64,000 nucleotides of DNA from Telopea speciosissima. Its lineage: Eukaryota; Streptophyta; Magnoliopsida; Proteales; Proteaceae. The stretch is taken from NCBI RefSeq assembly GCF_018873765.1, contig NC_057916.1, forward strand, positions 10,062,001 through 10,126,000. Reading direction: 5' to 3'. A model generated the notes under the pieces. The model was not told the origin of the DNA. It was given only the letters and a program-made list of their open reading frames with translations, and made no database searches. Each line of letters begins with the position of its first letter. Positions within the stretch are counted from its first letter, which is position 1. The position numbers and the translations under genes are program-made. Below are positions 1 to 10,835 of this stretch, piece by piece.

Positions 1-217
1 TTTCAATGCCTCGCTTCTCTTTGTTCTATTGGGTTCATTTTATTTTCCTTATTTTGTTTTTGTTTCAATTGCTATGCTTAGGTTATTCTCTGTATCCCTT
101 CTTTCTTATATTTAAAAAAGAAAGATAGTCATTGAAGAGAAAAGGAATTTTTTCAATAATGATTAATAACTCTCGTCGCTCTCTTTTTTCCTTCTAAACA
201 GTTGTGTGTGTGTACAG

Positions 218-512
218 GAGGGCATAATAACCCAGAAGTGAAGTTTGGGCTTTTCTTAGCCCATAAGTGTCACTAATCCGTGCTGTGATGTACATGGTGG
301 CACAATGCTTGGGTGCAATGTGTGGTGTAGGGCTAGTAAAGGCCTTCCAAAAGTCTTACTATGTGCAGTATGGTGGTGGGGTGAACGAGATCGCCGATGG
401 CTACAGAAAAAGTGTGGGTATGGCAGCTGAATTTATTGATACTTTCATCCTTGTCTACAATGTTTTCTCTGCTATTGATCCCAAGAGAAGTGCCAGAGAC
501 TCCCATGTCCCT
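218..512 (+). pseudogene. PIP2-type aquaporin exon 2 fragment (copy P1)
   Basis: Plasma-membrane intrinsic proteins are six-helix water channels. This fragment holds only the middle exon: the first pore loop region in degraded form (HNNPEV where the family has HINPAV), then [16 protein letters not shown], a YYVQYGGG loop and the ending [12 protein letters not shown]. The exon begins after an AG at 216-217 and ends before GTAAGT at 513, as PIP exon 2 does. One A is missing near 265 (compare 3981), which breaks the frame between the NPA region and the next helix. The NPA alanine is replaced by Glu. Exon 1 and the second NPA half are absent. Right after the donor, the sequence joins the WD40-like tail block. 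The family assignment is firm; the copy is clearly dead. Confidence 0.85.
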
Positions 513-1008
513 GTAAGTTCACCTTAGTGGGTGGGACAACCAGGTTTTTTTTATCGCCGCCACAATTGAATTTCTTCCTTCTGCCTCTTTTCTCTTCTTG
601 ATTTTTTAGTCATTCTGTCGCAGTGCACATTCTAATATGCAATATTTTGAAGTGAAGCTTGTAATTTAATCTTTATGCATTTCTATTTATGTGTGAAACT
701 TGATAAGGTTTTAAGAACCGATTTGAGTTTAAAATCCTTAGTTGGCTTGGCAAGATGTATGTAAAATTGCACGTGTTGATTATTCAACTTACGCACATGA
801 GTCGTACGAAACTACAGCTGGCACGTATCTCTGATGCCACCTCCTCTATGTAAATATTTTCCATTGACCGTTTTTTGTTTGCACATGTGACCAATATAAG
901 GCTGGAGCTGTGTCCGTATAACAATGATTAACATCTATTTAGCTGATATAATGAAGAAGCTTAATTCAATTCATGTGGTAAGCTAGGTTGATTCTAACAA
1001 TGTTTTAG
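513..1008 (+). other. Spacer with conserved tail block and decayed TATA-like box
   Basis: Non-coding. From about 530 it carries the short block (GACAACCAGGTTTTTT onward, with CT-rich sequence) that follows every PIP relic here. It then carries the conserved spacer found at 4200, 10020, 17150, 26080 and 45180. The TATA-like site of the other copies is TATGTAAAT here (around 848). An ATGAAGAAGCTT segment followed by a GTAAGC donor-like site lies at 951-977. No gene is recognised. Confidence 0.6.
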
Positions 1009-1638
1009 GCTGGAGGTCATGGGTAAGAGATTCCTTGACAATATTTGACATTTTGGGGAAACCAGGGGGGTAGATGGCTGCATCAATTGCATCATTCTTG
1101 GGTTTTCTTTTCCATATGTTTGCCTATTCTACTAGGTCTCAATAGCATCTCTATGTGAAATGTTATTTTCCAATGCTCTCTATAAGCTCTGAAGCATGAT
1201 GTAACTGTTCGGTTCTTTCTTTCTGATATTAATTATGTGTTATAGTTCTCTATATGTATGTCTCATTTGATGGCAAGTTAAGTGTAAATTGTTCTATATT
1301 TTTTCAATTGACAGGTCGACACAACTGTGTCTGAAAGGGAGCTGTTATTGCTTGTGAAAATCTCCGAGCTTGAAGTCAGGTAGATCATATTGTGAATCAA
1401 GTAACTGGGTTGAACCTTCATATGTGCACATTATCTCTTTCTGTTGGACTTCGTGTTTGCTTGGCCAAATGGAACAAGAATCTGAATTACAAACAAGACA
1501 TAAAAGTGATTCTGACATCCTTTCACAAAAGAAAAAGGAATCTCTCTCTCCTCTTATATATTTATTTTCCTTTTCGTTTGATGCAAGATAATTAATCTAA
1601 CTGATGAGGTAGTTGAGGCAAGGTTGAAACATCTGCAA
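1009..1638 (+). pseudogene. Unidentified gene X, exons X1 (truncated), X2, X3
   Basis: Three candidate exons recur in every unit. X1 (1009-1104 here) is cut short after the SASFLGF segment. X2 (1315-1379) follows CAATTGACAG and reads VDTTVSERELLLLVK then ISELEVR, ending at a GTAGAT donor. X3 (about 1586-1638) reads INLTDEVVEARLKHLQ, but its acceptor and its donor (GCAAGT instead of GTAAGT) are both degraded. X2 and X3 are rich in Glu, Leu and Lys and could form a short coiled coil. I do not recognise the family. No EFR3 exon follows directly in this partial unit, because the next block is a Y/PIP module. Real exons are likely, since splice sites and frame are kept in other units. Confidence 0.5.
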
Positions 1639-2160
1639 GCAAGTGGCTGAGGAAGGTTCCTATTGAGCTCTTCTGAATTGAAAGGTACCGCAAGATTTTA
1701 TGATAGAAACCCTGAATTTCCCAGATAAAGTGTATTTTAAGTTGAAAGAATTTGATTGAATACCCATTTTGCTATATTGATTCAGTCATAAACAAATAAC
1801 ATGAGAAGGGGGGAGGGAGAAACACTGACTTCCCCGGATAAGGTGTATTGCTGGACTTAATACCCATTTTTCCGTAGTGGTTCATCAGTCATAAACAACA
1901 TGGGTGACAGAGGGAGAGAGAGAGATGGGTGATGGTGTTTTCAATTGGAATTTGAACTGGGCAGGAGCAGAGGAGGAACTTTGGGAGTATTATTTGATGG
2001 CTGTATTCCATTCAAGCTGAAGGTGAACTTTTATGGATTTAAGATCAGCACTGTTTTTCAGATCTCAATGTTAGGAGATGAAAAAAAAACATTAGGGAGG
2101 TAGCGGACGTGGAAGAAGAAGAAGCCTTGTCTTCAAATTCTGAACTGCTAAAACCCTGAC
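1639..2160. repeat. Degenerate direct repeat and unassigned spacer
   Basis: Two decayed copies of a roughly 75-base segment lie at about 1720-1797 and 1831-1900. Both run from CCCAGATAA/CCCGGATAA through AATACCCATTTT to CAGTCATAAACAA. The rest (1900-2160) includes a purine-rich stretch and no recognisable coding sequence. Confidence 0.45.
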
Positions 2161-2180
2161 CGGAAAAAATCCTTAGTGTC

Positions 2181-2640
2181 ATGAGATGAAATCAGTTAAG
2201 ATTCGCTCCCCTCTATACTCGCCGCAATCTGCTCTCCCCTCCGAATTGCAGAAGACCAAACCCTTTTTCTGCTTCCATCATCAATGTCACTTCAACTCCA
2301 TCTTCAAAGCTGAGGGGTTGTTCTTCTCATCTATCAATGAAATCCCTCCTCCCGTTCCCGAGACCAGGTTAACCCAACCATAGAAGAAGAAAGAAGTTCC
2401 GCTCAATTTCGAAAACATCAGAACCGAAGGTAGAAGAAATTGATTTAGGAAAATAGGCCTGTTCTATGCATCTTCTTCTACCCCCAATCCCTCCCTTACT
2501 ATAGCAGCCATCACAATGGCTTCTTTTATGTGCAATTGCTTGTATAATCTCTGTTCTTTTCTATGGCGCTGAGTTCAAAATTCTTGTTACATTCCCGAGG
2601 GAAATTACTTCGTTGCTACTTCTTGGGACAACCAGGTTTT
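2181..2640 (+). pseudogene. Gene Y first exon plus RAE1-like WD40 exon (copy 1)
   Basis: This is the first of four copies. In the better copies, exon Y starts at an ATG and encodes an Arg/Ser/Leu-rich, acid-poor N-terminus typical of a mitochondrial or plastid targeting peptide. It ends ENIRTEG before a GTAGAAG donor (2429 here). In this copy the third codon is a stop (ATG AGA TGA at 2181) and the frame shifts near 2320. About 155 bases further on, 2585-2635 reads CYIPEGNYFVATSWDNQ and is followed by GT. This resembles the first WD40 blade of the mRNA-export factor RAE1 (family pattern FSPxxNxLVATSWDNQ). Gene Y is not identified. The RAE1 link rests on about 15 residues only. Confidence 0.4.
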
Positions 2641-3030
2641 TTATCGCCGCCTCAATGGAATTTCTTCGTTCTTCCTCTTTTTCTCTTCCATATTTTTTAG
2701 TCATTCTAATTAGTGCTATTTTGAAGTGAAGATCATAATCTACTCTGTTCGCATTTCCTTCTTCCTCTTTTCTCTCTTTTATCTTCATTGAGTTCCAGAA
2801 GCAAGCATATTAAGGACCGGTTCCATATTCATCAGAATCCGTTTTCTATGCTGTTGTTGAAATCATCTATGCTTTACAGTTGTAGAAGCGAACTCCAGAG
2901 CCACCAAGAACAATCCACCTTTGCGGAGCCTTTGGTTCTCACAACGCCTTTTGTTACCTAAATACCCCTTCCCACATGGAAGGCGCCTATACTACCATTG
3001 CCGCCGCCAAGAACAATCCACCTCTAGTTT

Positions 3031-3467
3031 TGTTTCATGATTTTCATCCTGGTTTACTGCACCGCGGGTACCTCTGGTGGGTATTCCATTCTTTTTGCTT
3101 CTTTCACTGTTTTCTGGTGTTTACAATTTGATTATAAACAATTGTGTGTGTGTGTGCGTGTGTGTGTATAGGAGGGCATATTGACCCAGTAGTGACGTTT
3201 GGTCTTTTCTTAACCCTTAAAGTGTCACTAATCCGTGCTGTGATGTACATGGTGGCACAATGCTTGGGTGCCAGGTGTAGTGTAGGGCTTGTAAAGGCCT
3301 TCCAAAAGTCTTACTATGTGCAGTATGCTGGTGGGGCGAACGAGATTTCCGATGGCTTCAGAAATGGTGTGGGTTTGGCAGCTGAAATCATTGGTACCTT
3401 CGTCCTTGTCTACAATGTTTTCTCTGCTACTGATCCCAAGAAAAGTGCTAGAGATTCCCATGTCCCC
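3031..3467 (+). pseudogene. PIP2-type aquaporin fragment (copy P2)
   Basis: The end of PIP exon 1 lies at 3031-3076 and reads CFMIFILVYCTAGTSG, the helix-2 segment before loop B. A TG-rich intron follows (3077-3171), then exon 2 at 3172-3467: [14 protein letters not shown] through helix 3 and loop C to [12 protein letters not shown]. The exon 2 frame is open throughout. Two loop-B changes are damaging: the NPA motif is DPV instead of NPA, and CSVG replaces CGVG. The donor is GCAAGT instead of GTAAGT. Exon 1 is missing upstream of 3031. Sequence homologous to the following intron continues to about 3590, but exon 3 with the second NPA motif is not there. A pore cannot form from this piece. Confidence 0.85.
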
Positions 3468-3925
3468 GCAAGTTCACCTGTTTTACTTGGAAAACAGAGC
3501 ATTATTAGAAGCGAAATAGAAAGCATTTTCAATTCTCTTGTTAACCCCCATGGAAAAACGTTCTAATAGAGAACTTTTGCTCCTCTCAATTCACCGTGGT
3601 TGAATGATAACCTTGTTCCTTTAGGAAAGAGAAGAAAATTATGATACAACAACAACAGAGGGGCAAGAAGCTCCATCAGGAAAAACCTCCAAAAAAGTCC
3701 TAGTCCAATACAACGTGGCCCACTATTATCTGTTGGCATTTTCATGGATGATTGTTGTTCAATTTCAATGCCTTGCTTCACTTTGTTCTACTGGGTTCAT
3801 TTTATTTTCCTTCTTATATTTAAAAAAGAATGATAGTCATTGAAGAGAAAGGAATTTTTTCAAATAATGATTAATAACTCTCGTCTCTCTCTTTTATCCC
3901 TTTAAACAGTTGTATGTGTGTACAG
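3468..3925 (+). other. PIP intron relic and start of a repeated block
   Basis: Up to about 3590 this is the PIP intron 2 seen in the other copies. From 3590 to 3757 the sequence is unique in the window. From about 3759 it is a second copy of the left end of the window (bases 1-217), leading into PIP copy P3. No coding sequence was seen. Confidence 0.55.
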
Positions 3926-4199
3926 GAGGGCATAATAACCCAGCAGTGACGTTTGGGCTTTTCTTAGCCCATAAAGTGTTACTAATCCGTGCTGTGATGT
4001 ACATGGTGGCACAATTCTTGGGTGCAATGTGTGGTGTAGGGCTAGTAAAGGCCTTTAAAAAGTGCAGTATGGTGGTGGAGCGACGAGATCACCGATGGCT
4101 GCAGCGAAGGTGTGGGTTTGGCGGCTGAATTTATTGATACTTTCATTCTTGTCTACACTGTTTTCTTTGCTACTGATCCCAAGAGAAGTGCCAAAGACA
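3926..4199 (+). pseudogene. PIP2-type aquaporin exon 2 fragment (copy P3)
   Basis: Exon 2 starts after TACAG (3925) and reads [17 protein letters not shown], keeping the NPA triplet, then helix 3. Near 4060 a deletion removes the KSYYVQY segment and shifts the frame. The correct frame resumes at 4112 ([18 protein letters not shown]) and reaches DPKRSAKD. The exon then runs directly into the GACAACCAG of the WD40-like tail block, so the usual end of the exon and its donor are lost. This junction shows how PIP and WD40-like sequence became joined. The block is the closest relative of copy P1 and lies in a larger direct repeat of 1-1000 with 3759-4700. Confidence 0.82.
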
Positions 4200-5022
4200 A
4201 CCAGGTTTTTTTATCGCTACCACAATCGAATTTCTTCCTTCTTCCTCGTTTCTCTTCTTTATTTTTTAGTCATTCCCTCGCCGTGCACATTCTAATTTGC
4301 GCTATTTTGAAGTGAAGCATTAAATCTAATCTTTATGCATTTCTTTTTATGTGTGAAACTTGATAGGGTTTTTAGAGCCGATTTGAGTTTAAAATCGTTA
4401 GTTGGCCTGGAAGATGTATATAAAATTGCGCGTGGTGATTATTCAGCTTAAGCACATGAGTCGTACGAAACTACAGCTGGCACGTATCTCTGATGCCACC
4501 TCTTCTATATAAATATTTTCCATTGACCGTTTTTGGTTTGCACATGTGACCAATATAAGGCTGGAGCTGTGTCCGTATAACAATGGTTAACATCTATTTA
4601 GCTAATATAATGAAGAAGCTTAATTCTATTCATGTGGTAAGCTAGGTTGATTGTAACAATGTTTTAGGCTGGAGGTCATGGATAAGACTGTAAGAGATTC
4701 CTTGACAAGGATTGGTTTTTATATTAGGGTAAATTACAAGGCGACCCCCTGACGTTTGCCCTAAATACAATACGATCCCCTTTGTTATGATCCGAGTTTT
4801 CATCGTTATTCCCATAAGAAAAATTGCTGTTATCAGCCTGTTTCTCTTCTTTAATAAACTCACTAGTACTTTAAAGCAACAGTCGATCACTGGTTTACTC
4901 AGTATTCTTTTTCTTATTAAAAGAATTGTATGACATATGTTTGCCTATTCTATTAGGTCTCAATAGCATCTCCATGTGAAATGTTATTTTCCAATACTCT
5001 CTAGTAGCTCTGAAGATTGAGA
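4200..5022 (+). other. Spacer with TATA-like box and truncated gene X exon X1
   Basis: It carries the tail block, then the conserved spacer. A TATATAAAT box lies at 4506-4514 and an ATGAAGAAGC segment at 4610. X1 of gene X begins at 4668 after TTTTAG but is broken after about 43 bases. Exons X2 and X3 are absent, because the sequence jumps at about 5015 from the intron after X1 straight into EFR3 exon a. On the minus strand an 82-codon open frame (4642-4890) overlaps X1. It recurs in other units and may be a shadow. Confidence 0.5.
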
Positions 5023-7716
5023 GTTAAATTGTGTGAATATGCTGCCAAGAACCCCCTTCGAATTCCGAAGGTACTCCCTTCTTTCAACGTAATTTAACCT
5101 TCTTTCGTTATTTGCGTATCAATGGCTTCTACTTGGAGGTTATTTTGGTTTCCTTTTCTTTGCTATAGATTGCCAAGTATCTTGAACAAAGGTGCTCAAT
5201 AGAGTTGGCTTCTTCTAAATTGGTGATGCTCGACCACTGTTTGATTTGATGGCAATGATACTGAAGAAGCTTCCATCTATGGGTTCTGTTGCGAAGGCAA
5301 CTGTTAGGTCATTGTTGATTCTGGCTCATGTAATTTCTTTAGCATCTGTGACCTTGCATTTACAACAGGTAGGAATTTGATCACCTTTTTTATTTTCATC
5401 TTAATTTGGTGTGCTTCATTTCTGCTGACTGAAAATGAATCTCTTTGATAACAATATTTTTTAAAACTGAACTGGGTGCTGGACCATTTTGTTCTGGTAG
5501 TTTGCAGTCCTGGTCAATTAAGAAGGGATAGAATTTTGCTACATACAAGAGTCCTTATGATCAATATTTTATAAGCAAGTTATGATTAAAGCATGCACGT
5601 TCATTTATATATGCGAGTCTGATAATCAAGTCTCTCTACTGGTGAATATACTTCCAATTTAAGCTTCTGTTTGTACATGTCAAAATTTTGGCTATATTAA
5701 ATTTAATTGGGTTCCTCAATCATGAATTTCTTTGGAATGAAGGATTTATACTTTGCGCAGATTGTGCATGCCACACTGGATAACTGCGAACCAGATATAA
5801 ATCTTGTAGATGATGGTGAAAGGGGGGAGCCAAATCACAATTGGGTTAATGAAGTATTTAGATGTGAAGCAAGAGGTGGTGTGGGTGTTGGCATTGATCT
5901 CAGCTTGAGCTACCTTAGGCCAAGACAAGAAAAAAAAGATTGCACTCTATTAACTCAGTAATAATGAGCAACCTTACATGTTTTAACTCCAAAAATGAGG
6001 CCCTTCATTATCATATTCTTGATTCATTATGCATTTTTTTTATGGAACTTTTTTCTTTCCATTCCTCCAAAGATTTAAAAAAAAAATAAAAAAAAATTGT
6101 AGTGGACTGTGGTTAATACACTGGTTTACTTGCACAACAGAGAAGAGATTGAAAATCGAAAAATATGGGCTCAAATTTGTGTCCAGAAAATAGTAGAATT
6201 GCCTAAGGAGAGCACGACAATGCACCAGGTTTGAGATCCAATGGTCGCTTACTTTGATAATGGGAAGCATTGGGTTCCTCGGCAGGGGTTAACCATGGTT
6301 GTTCTGTCTGATATGTGCTACTTTGTGGACACTGCAGGTATTTTGTTGCCATTTCTTTTCACTCTCTCGCTAAAACTTCTTTTTCATTATACTTGATGTA
6401 AGATATTGATGTTTTTTTGCCAGTTGGATGATGTAGGAATTATACAGATTTGTAATTAGGCTTATGATATGAAACTCTTTACGATATGCAGGAAGCTGGT
6501 TATTGACAATATTAACCTTCAATTTCATGTTTTATTTCTCTCTTTCTCTCCCATGCATTCTCTTTTTTTTTTTATGAATAAAAAAACTTTTATTAGAAGA
6601 GAGACAAGCTATGCAGACATAAAGTAACTCTGAATCTTCTCTTTAATTGCTATGGAAAATTTTTCTTTAAGTCATTAACCACTATGTAGATATTTTTTGG
6701 ACCTCATCATTGCCACAACTTTTTCTTTTGGCCACAGAGGCATTCCATTTATTTGAGTTATTGTTTCAGAAGCTCATGTGAGACAGTTTTAACAATCCTA
6801 TCCAAATAATTACTTACAAATAATTTGGCCTAAATAAATAATTATATACCTACTGTTCATTTCTTATGTATTTTTTACCTCGTATATTTATTTACTTTTA
6901 TCTTTATTGTTGCCCGGTGATCATACAGTAGGGTTGAGCATTAGGCTTCCTGGTTCTATTTGGTCTGGTTACTTGTGAGTCTTGTATTTTAATTTTTAAG
7001 CATTGATTTTTAGGTTTAACCACATCTTTATTCTCATTTAAAACTCTCACATTTCATGTTTATACATCTCTGTATCCAACTTATTCCCCCTCCAAATATT
7101 TCTTTCTTATCTGAATCTTATGTTTATTTTTACTCCAAACAATTTTGGTTGTCCCTCCATTGCTTACATACAGGAAATGAACAGTTGATTCTAGCTGTTG
7201 TCATTCGACATCTGGATCACAAAAATGTTACACATGATCCGCAAATTAATTCTGATATTGTTCAGATTGCTAACGCTTTGGCTCGACAACTCAAAACACG
7301 AGTCGTAGTCTCTGAAATTGGGATTATCAGTGGTCTATGCAGGCATTTGAGGAAGTCTCTTCAGGCAACAGTTGAATTGGTAGGACAGCAAGAGTCAAAC
7401 TTGAACATTTCAGTCCCGATCTTCATTGAAGACTTCTTATTGGAAATTGCTAAAGGAGTAAGTGCTATGCATATTCATTGCATGTTGTTTTTGTGGGTAC
7501 TCCTAATTTTTCTCTCTGGGGTTTTTGTTGTGCCAAATAATCTATTTTTGAGTTGGCTTCTTCTAGATGAGTGATGCTCGTCCACTATTTGATTCGATGG
7601 CAATGACACTGGAGAATCTTCCATCTATGGGTTCTGTTGCGAAGGCAACTGTTGGGTTATTGTTGATTCTGGCTCATGTAATTTCTTTAGCATCTGTCAC
7701 CTTGCATTCACAGCAG
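5023..7716 (+). pseudogene. EFR3-like scaffold protein, unit 1 (exons a, b/h fusion, e, f, g, h)
   Basis: EFR3-type proteins are ARM/HEAT-repeat scaffolds that anchor the PI4-kinase alpha complex at the plasma membrane. Exon pieces: a 5023-5070 (CEYAAKNPLRIPK, 5' truncated); b 5169 onward (IAKYLEQRCS), fused inside the exon to h (DARPLFDLMAM..LASV, to 5368); e 5761-5957 (IVHATLDNCEPDINLV..); f 6141-6337 (IWAQICVQKIVEL..HWVPRQGL..DMCYFVDTAG), with an in-frame TGA at 6232-6234; g 7174-7457 (LDHKNVTHDPQ..RHLRKSLQATVELVGQQESN), fully open; a second, complete h 7567-7716. Exons c and d are absent, and an h copy lies before e, so the order is scrambled. Splice sites of e, f, g and h are intact. The family's first exon is missing. 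This is a pseudogene; the identity is secure from several exons in family order. Confidence 0.85.
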
Positions 7717-8459
7717 GTATAATTTGATCTCCTTTTTTATTTTCATCTTAATTTGGTGAGCTTCATTTCTGCTGATTCAAAATGAATTTCTCTTTGATAA
7801 CAATATTTTTTTGAGACCTAACTGGGTGCTGGACCATTTTGTTCTGGTAGTTTGCAGCTGGTCATTTAAGAAGGGATAGAATTTTGCTACATACAAGAGT
7901 CCTTATGAACAATATTTTATAAGCAAATTATCTCTTAGATCTAATGATATTTTGAGGAACCAAGTTGGTTGCATCTTTTGCAACCAATAAATTATTATAT
8001 TCTATAACTCATCTAATTTTGGGGATTTTCTTTTGAAATATATGCTATAGGAGAGAATTTCTGCGTGTGTTGGGGGGGGGGGGCATGCTTGCTTCATCCC
8101 TTATCCCTTTCTTGATTGTCTTGTACTGGTTAGAAGGGTATAACAAGTATCTTTTTTAGTATGTTAATTTGGCATGCTTTGTTCATTGCATCGGCCTAAC
8201 CTTCATTTTCTTGAATGGGTAACACAAAATAGTGGAGAAAATGGATATTCCAAGGAAGAAATTTATGGGAGATATTTATTATTAAATAGAGAAGGTGTGG
8301 CGCCAAAGTTATGCACCAGTCTCTACCGTTATTTCATTCCCTCTCTTTCAAATCAATTCTAAATGCTTTTTATTTTCCCTCTCTCACTCGCAGGTAAGCA
8401 CTCCGCGCCTGTACAAATTCTGAACTGCTAAAACCTTGACCGGAAAAAATCCTAGTGTC
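7717..8459 (+). other. EFR3 intron after exon h running into the next unit
   Basis: This matches the sequence after exon h in units 2 and 4 and the 22580-23110 stretch of unit 3. It carries a G-run at 8072-8083 that varies in length between units. From about 8170 there is an open stretch ending in a segment conserved at 15400, 23040 and 43440 (ATTTATGGGAGATATTTATT). No gene was identified. Confidence 0.5.
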
Positions 8460-8925
8460 ATGAGACAAACTCTGTTAAGATTCGCTTCCCTCTATACTCG
8501 CCGCAACTTGCTCTCCCCTCTGAATTGCAGAAGACCAAACCCTTTTTCTGTTTCAATCATCAATGTCACTTAAACTCCTTCTTCGAAGCTGAGGAGGTGG
8601 TTCTTCTCATCCACCAACAAAAGCCCTCCTCCTGCTTCCAAGACCAGGTTAACCCAACCACAGAAGAAGAAAGAAGTTCCGCTCAATTTCGAAAACATCA
8701 GAACCGAAGGTAGAAGAAATTGATTCAGGAAAACAGGCCTGTCCTGCGCATCTTCTTCTACCCCCATTCCCTCCCTTACTATAGCAGCCATCACAGTGGT
8801 TTCTTTTATGTTTAACTGCTTGCAATTTAATAGTCTTTGTTCTTTCCTATGGCGCAGAGTTCAAAGCTCTTGTTTCAGTTCTGAGGGAAATTACTTCGTC
8901 GCTACTTCTTGGGACAAAAGGTGTT
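8460..8925 (+). pseudogene. Gene Y first exon plus RAE1-like WD40 exon (copy 2)
   Basis: Exon Y starts at ATG 8460 and reads MRQTLLRFASLYTRRNLL, then an Arg/Ser/Pro-rich stretch: many Arg, no acidic residue in the first 30, as in a mitochondrial presequence. A stop (TAA) follows INVT near 8572, where other copies have TCA. The frame then continues SSKLRRWFFSSTN to the donor after 8709. The WD40-like exon lies at 8871-8921 and reads CFSSEGNYFVATSWDKR; the usual Gln before the donor has been altered. Homology to organelle-targeted proteins is inferred from composition only. Confidence 0.4.
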
Positions 8926-9399
8926 TTTAATCACCGCCTCAATTGAATTTCTTCCTTCTTTCTCTTTTCTCTTCGTTGCTTACTCGTTTAGGTTGTTTTC
9001 AGGTGTTTTTTTTTTTTTTTTTTTTTTTGAATTTTTAACAGGCCCAAGCCCAACCCTAAAGGTCCGGCTCCAGCTGCTGCACTTCACCTTATTCAACCAA
9101 TCAAAGCTCAAACCTGCAGCCCTGCACTGCAAAAAAATTTTGAGATGGAGAAGCCATCATCGTCGTCGTCGAAACGCTGAGGTTTTCTCGTTGAGGTTCT
9201 CTACTTCACTCGGACCTGCATCACTAGCCACCGCCATTTTCATTTCATTCAAGACTGCTGTAAATCGAACTCATCTCTATTTTCTTATTTGTTTTTAATT
9301 TTTTGGTATTCTTTTTATTCCGTTCTCGACGCTTGGCAGCTTATGACCACTGCTCAAATTTTCTCTTATCATACAAGACATAACTATGATATCTGGTTT
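8926..9399 (+). other. Spacer with poly-T run and 5'UTR-like block
   Basis: A T-run (about 9008-9027) is followed by a block shared with 16250, 25480 and 44200: AACAGGCCCAAGCCC, CACTTCACCTTATTCAACC, then ATGGAGAAGCCATC and a TCG repeat. The short frame from that ATG ends after about 11 codons. It may be a UTR or decayed first exon of the PIP copy that follows. Unassigned. Confidence 0.4.
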
Positions 9400-9985
9400 T
9401 GTTTCATGATCTTCATCCTCGTTTATTGCACCGCCATCTCTGGTGGGTAATACATTTTTTTGCTTCTTTCTCTGTTTTCTGTTGTTTACAATTTGGTTAT
9501 AAACAGTTGTGTGTTTGTGTTTACAGTAGGGCATATTAACCCAGCAGTGACGTTTGGGTTTTTCTTAGCCCGTAAAGTGTCACATATCCGTGTTGTGATG
9601 TACATCGTGGCAGAATTCTTGGGTGCAATGTGTGGTGTAGGGCTAGTAAAGGCCTTCCAAAAGTTTTACTATGTGCAGTATGGTGGTGGGGCGAACGAGA
9701 TCGCTGATGGCTACAGAAATGGTGTGGGTTTTGCAGCTCAAATTATTGGCACCTTCATCCTTGTCTACACTGTTTTCTCTGCTACTAATCCCAAGAGAAG
9801 TGCCAGAGACTCCCATGTCCGTTTAAGTTTACCTGTTTTTTACTTGGAAAATAGAGTATTATTAGAAGCGATATAGAAATCATTCTCAATTATCTTGTTA
9901 ACCCACATGGAAAACGCTCTAATTGAGAACTTTTGCTTTGGATTTACAAGTATTGGCTCCACTTTCAATTGGGTTTGCAGTTTTG
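9400..9985 (+). pseudogene. PIP2-type aquaporin fragment (copy P4)
   Basis: End of exon 1 at 9400-9442 (CFMIFILVYCTAIS), intron, exon 2 at 9527-9822 ([16 protein letters not shown].. to ..RSARDSHV) and the start of exon 3 at about 9950-9985 (LAPLSIGFAVL in the family frame). The first NPA motif is intact. Exon 2 is open across its length, but the first base after the acceptor is T instead of G (Gly to Val) and the donor GTAAGT has become TTAAGT. The exon 3 acceptor is shifted (ACAAG for ACAGG). After FAVL the sequence becomes a C-run and then the tail block, so the second NPA half is lost as in all copies. Confidence 0.87.
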
Positions 9986-10656
9986 TCCCCCCCCCCCCTT
10001 TGGTGGGTGGGACAACCAGGTTTTCTGATCGCCTCCCTAATTGAATTTCCTCCTTCTTCCTCTTTTCTCTTCTTTATTTTTTTAGTCATTCCCTTGCAGT
10101 GCACATTCTAATTTGCACTAATTTGAAGTGAAGATCGTAATCTAATCTTTATGCATTTCATTATTTATGTGAAACTTGATAGGGTTTTTTGAAGCAATTT
10201 GAGATTAAAATCCTTGGTTGGCCTGGAAAGTTGTATGTAAAATTGTGCGTGGTGATTATGCAGCTTACGTACACGAGTCGTACGAAACTACAGTTGACAT
10301 GTATCTCTGATGTCACCTCCTCTATATAAATGTTTTCCATTGACCGTTTTTGGTTTTCTCTGTTCCAAATCAACTCTATTTTATCTTCTCCCTCTCTTTC
10401 CTTGTTCATTAGAAGCAATCTAGGAAGGATCAGATTTTTTAAATATCATTTTTGAAGATGTAGAAAGGGCTGAAAAAAGATTGAGAGTTCTTTATAGCCA
10501 TTCTTCATAGCCATTACTCTTTTCCAAGGCAAATGTGACCAAAATAAGGCTGGAGCTGTGTCCGTATAACAATGATTAACATCTATTTAGCTAGAATAAT
10601 GAAGAAGCTTAATTCTATTAATGTGGTAAGCTAGGGTGCTTCTAACAATGATTTAG
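9986..10656 (+). other. Spacer with TATA-like box between PIP relic and gene X
   Basis: It starts with a C-run and the tail block, then the conserved spacer. TATATAAAT lies at 10323-10331, with CT-rich sequence after it and an ATGAAGAAGCTT segment at 10599. Five units keep this TATA and its surroundings. A promoter for gene X is possible, but nothing here proves transcription. Confidence 0.45.
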
Positions 10657-10799
10657 GCTGGAGGTCATGCGTAAGAGATTCCTTGGCAATATGTGACATT
10701 TTAGAGAAACCAGGGGGGTATACGGCTGCATCAAGTGCATCATTCTTGGGTTTCCCAACTTCCACTAATGATTCGGTGGACTCCCTAAGCAAGGATGGA

Positions 10800-10835
<36 letters not shown>

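Noticed and set aside
3228..3461. Minus-strand frame opposite PIP copy P2
   Set aside because: Exact antisense of a recognised aquaporin exon; no independent motif.
6229..6240. GTTTGAG at the exon f stop as a tiny intron (GT..AG)
   Set aside because: Seven bases is far too short for a plant intron, and its removal would not restore the frame.
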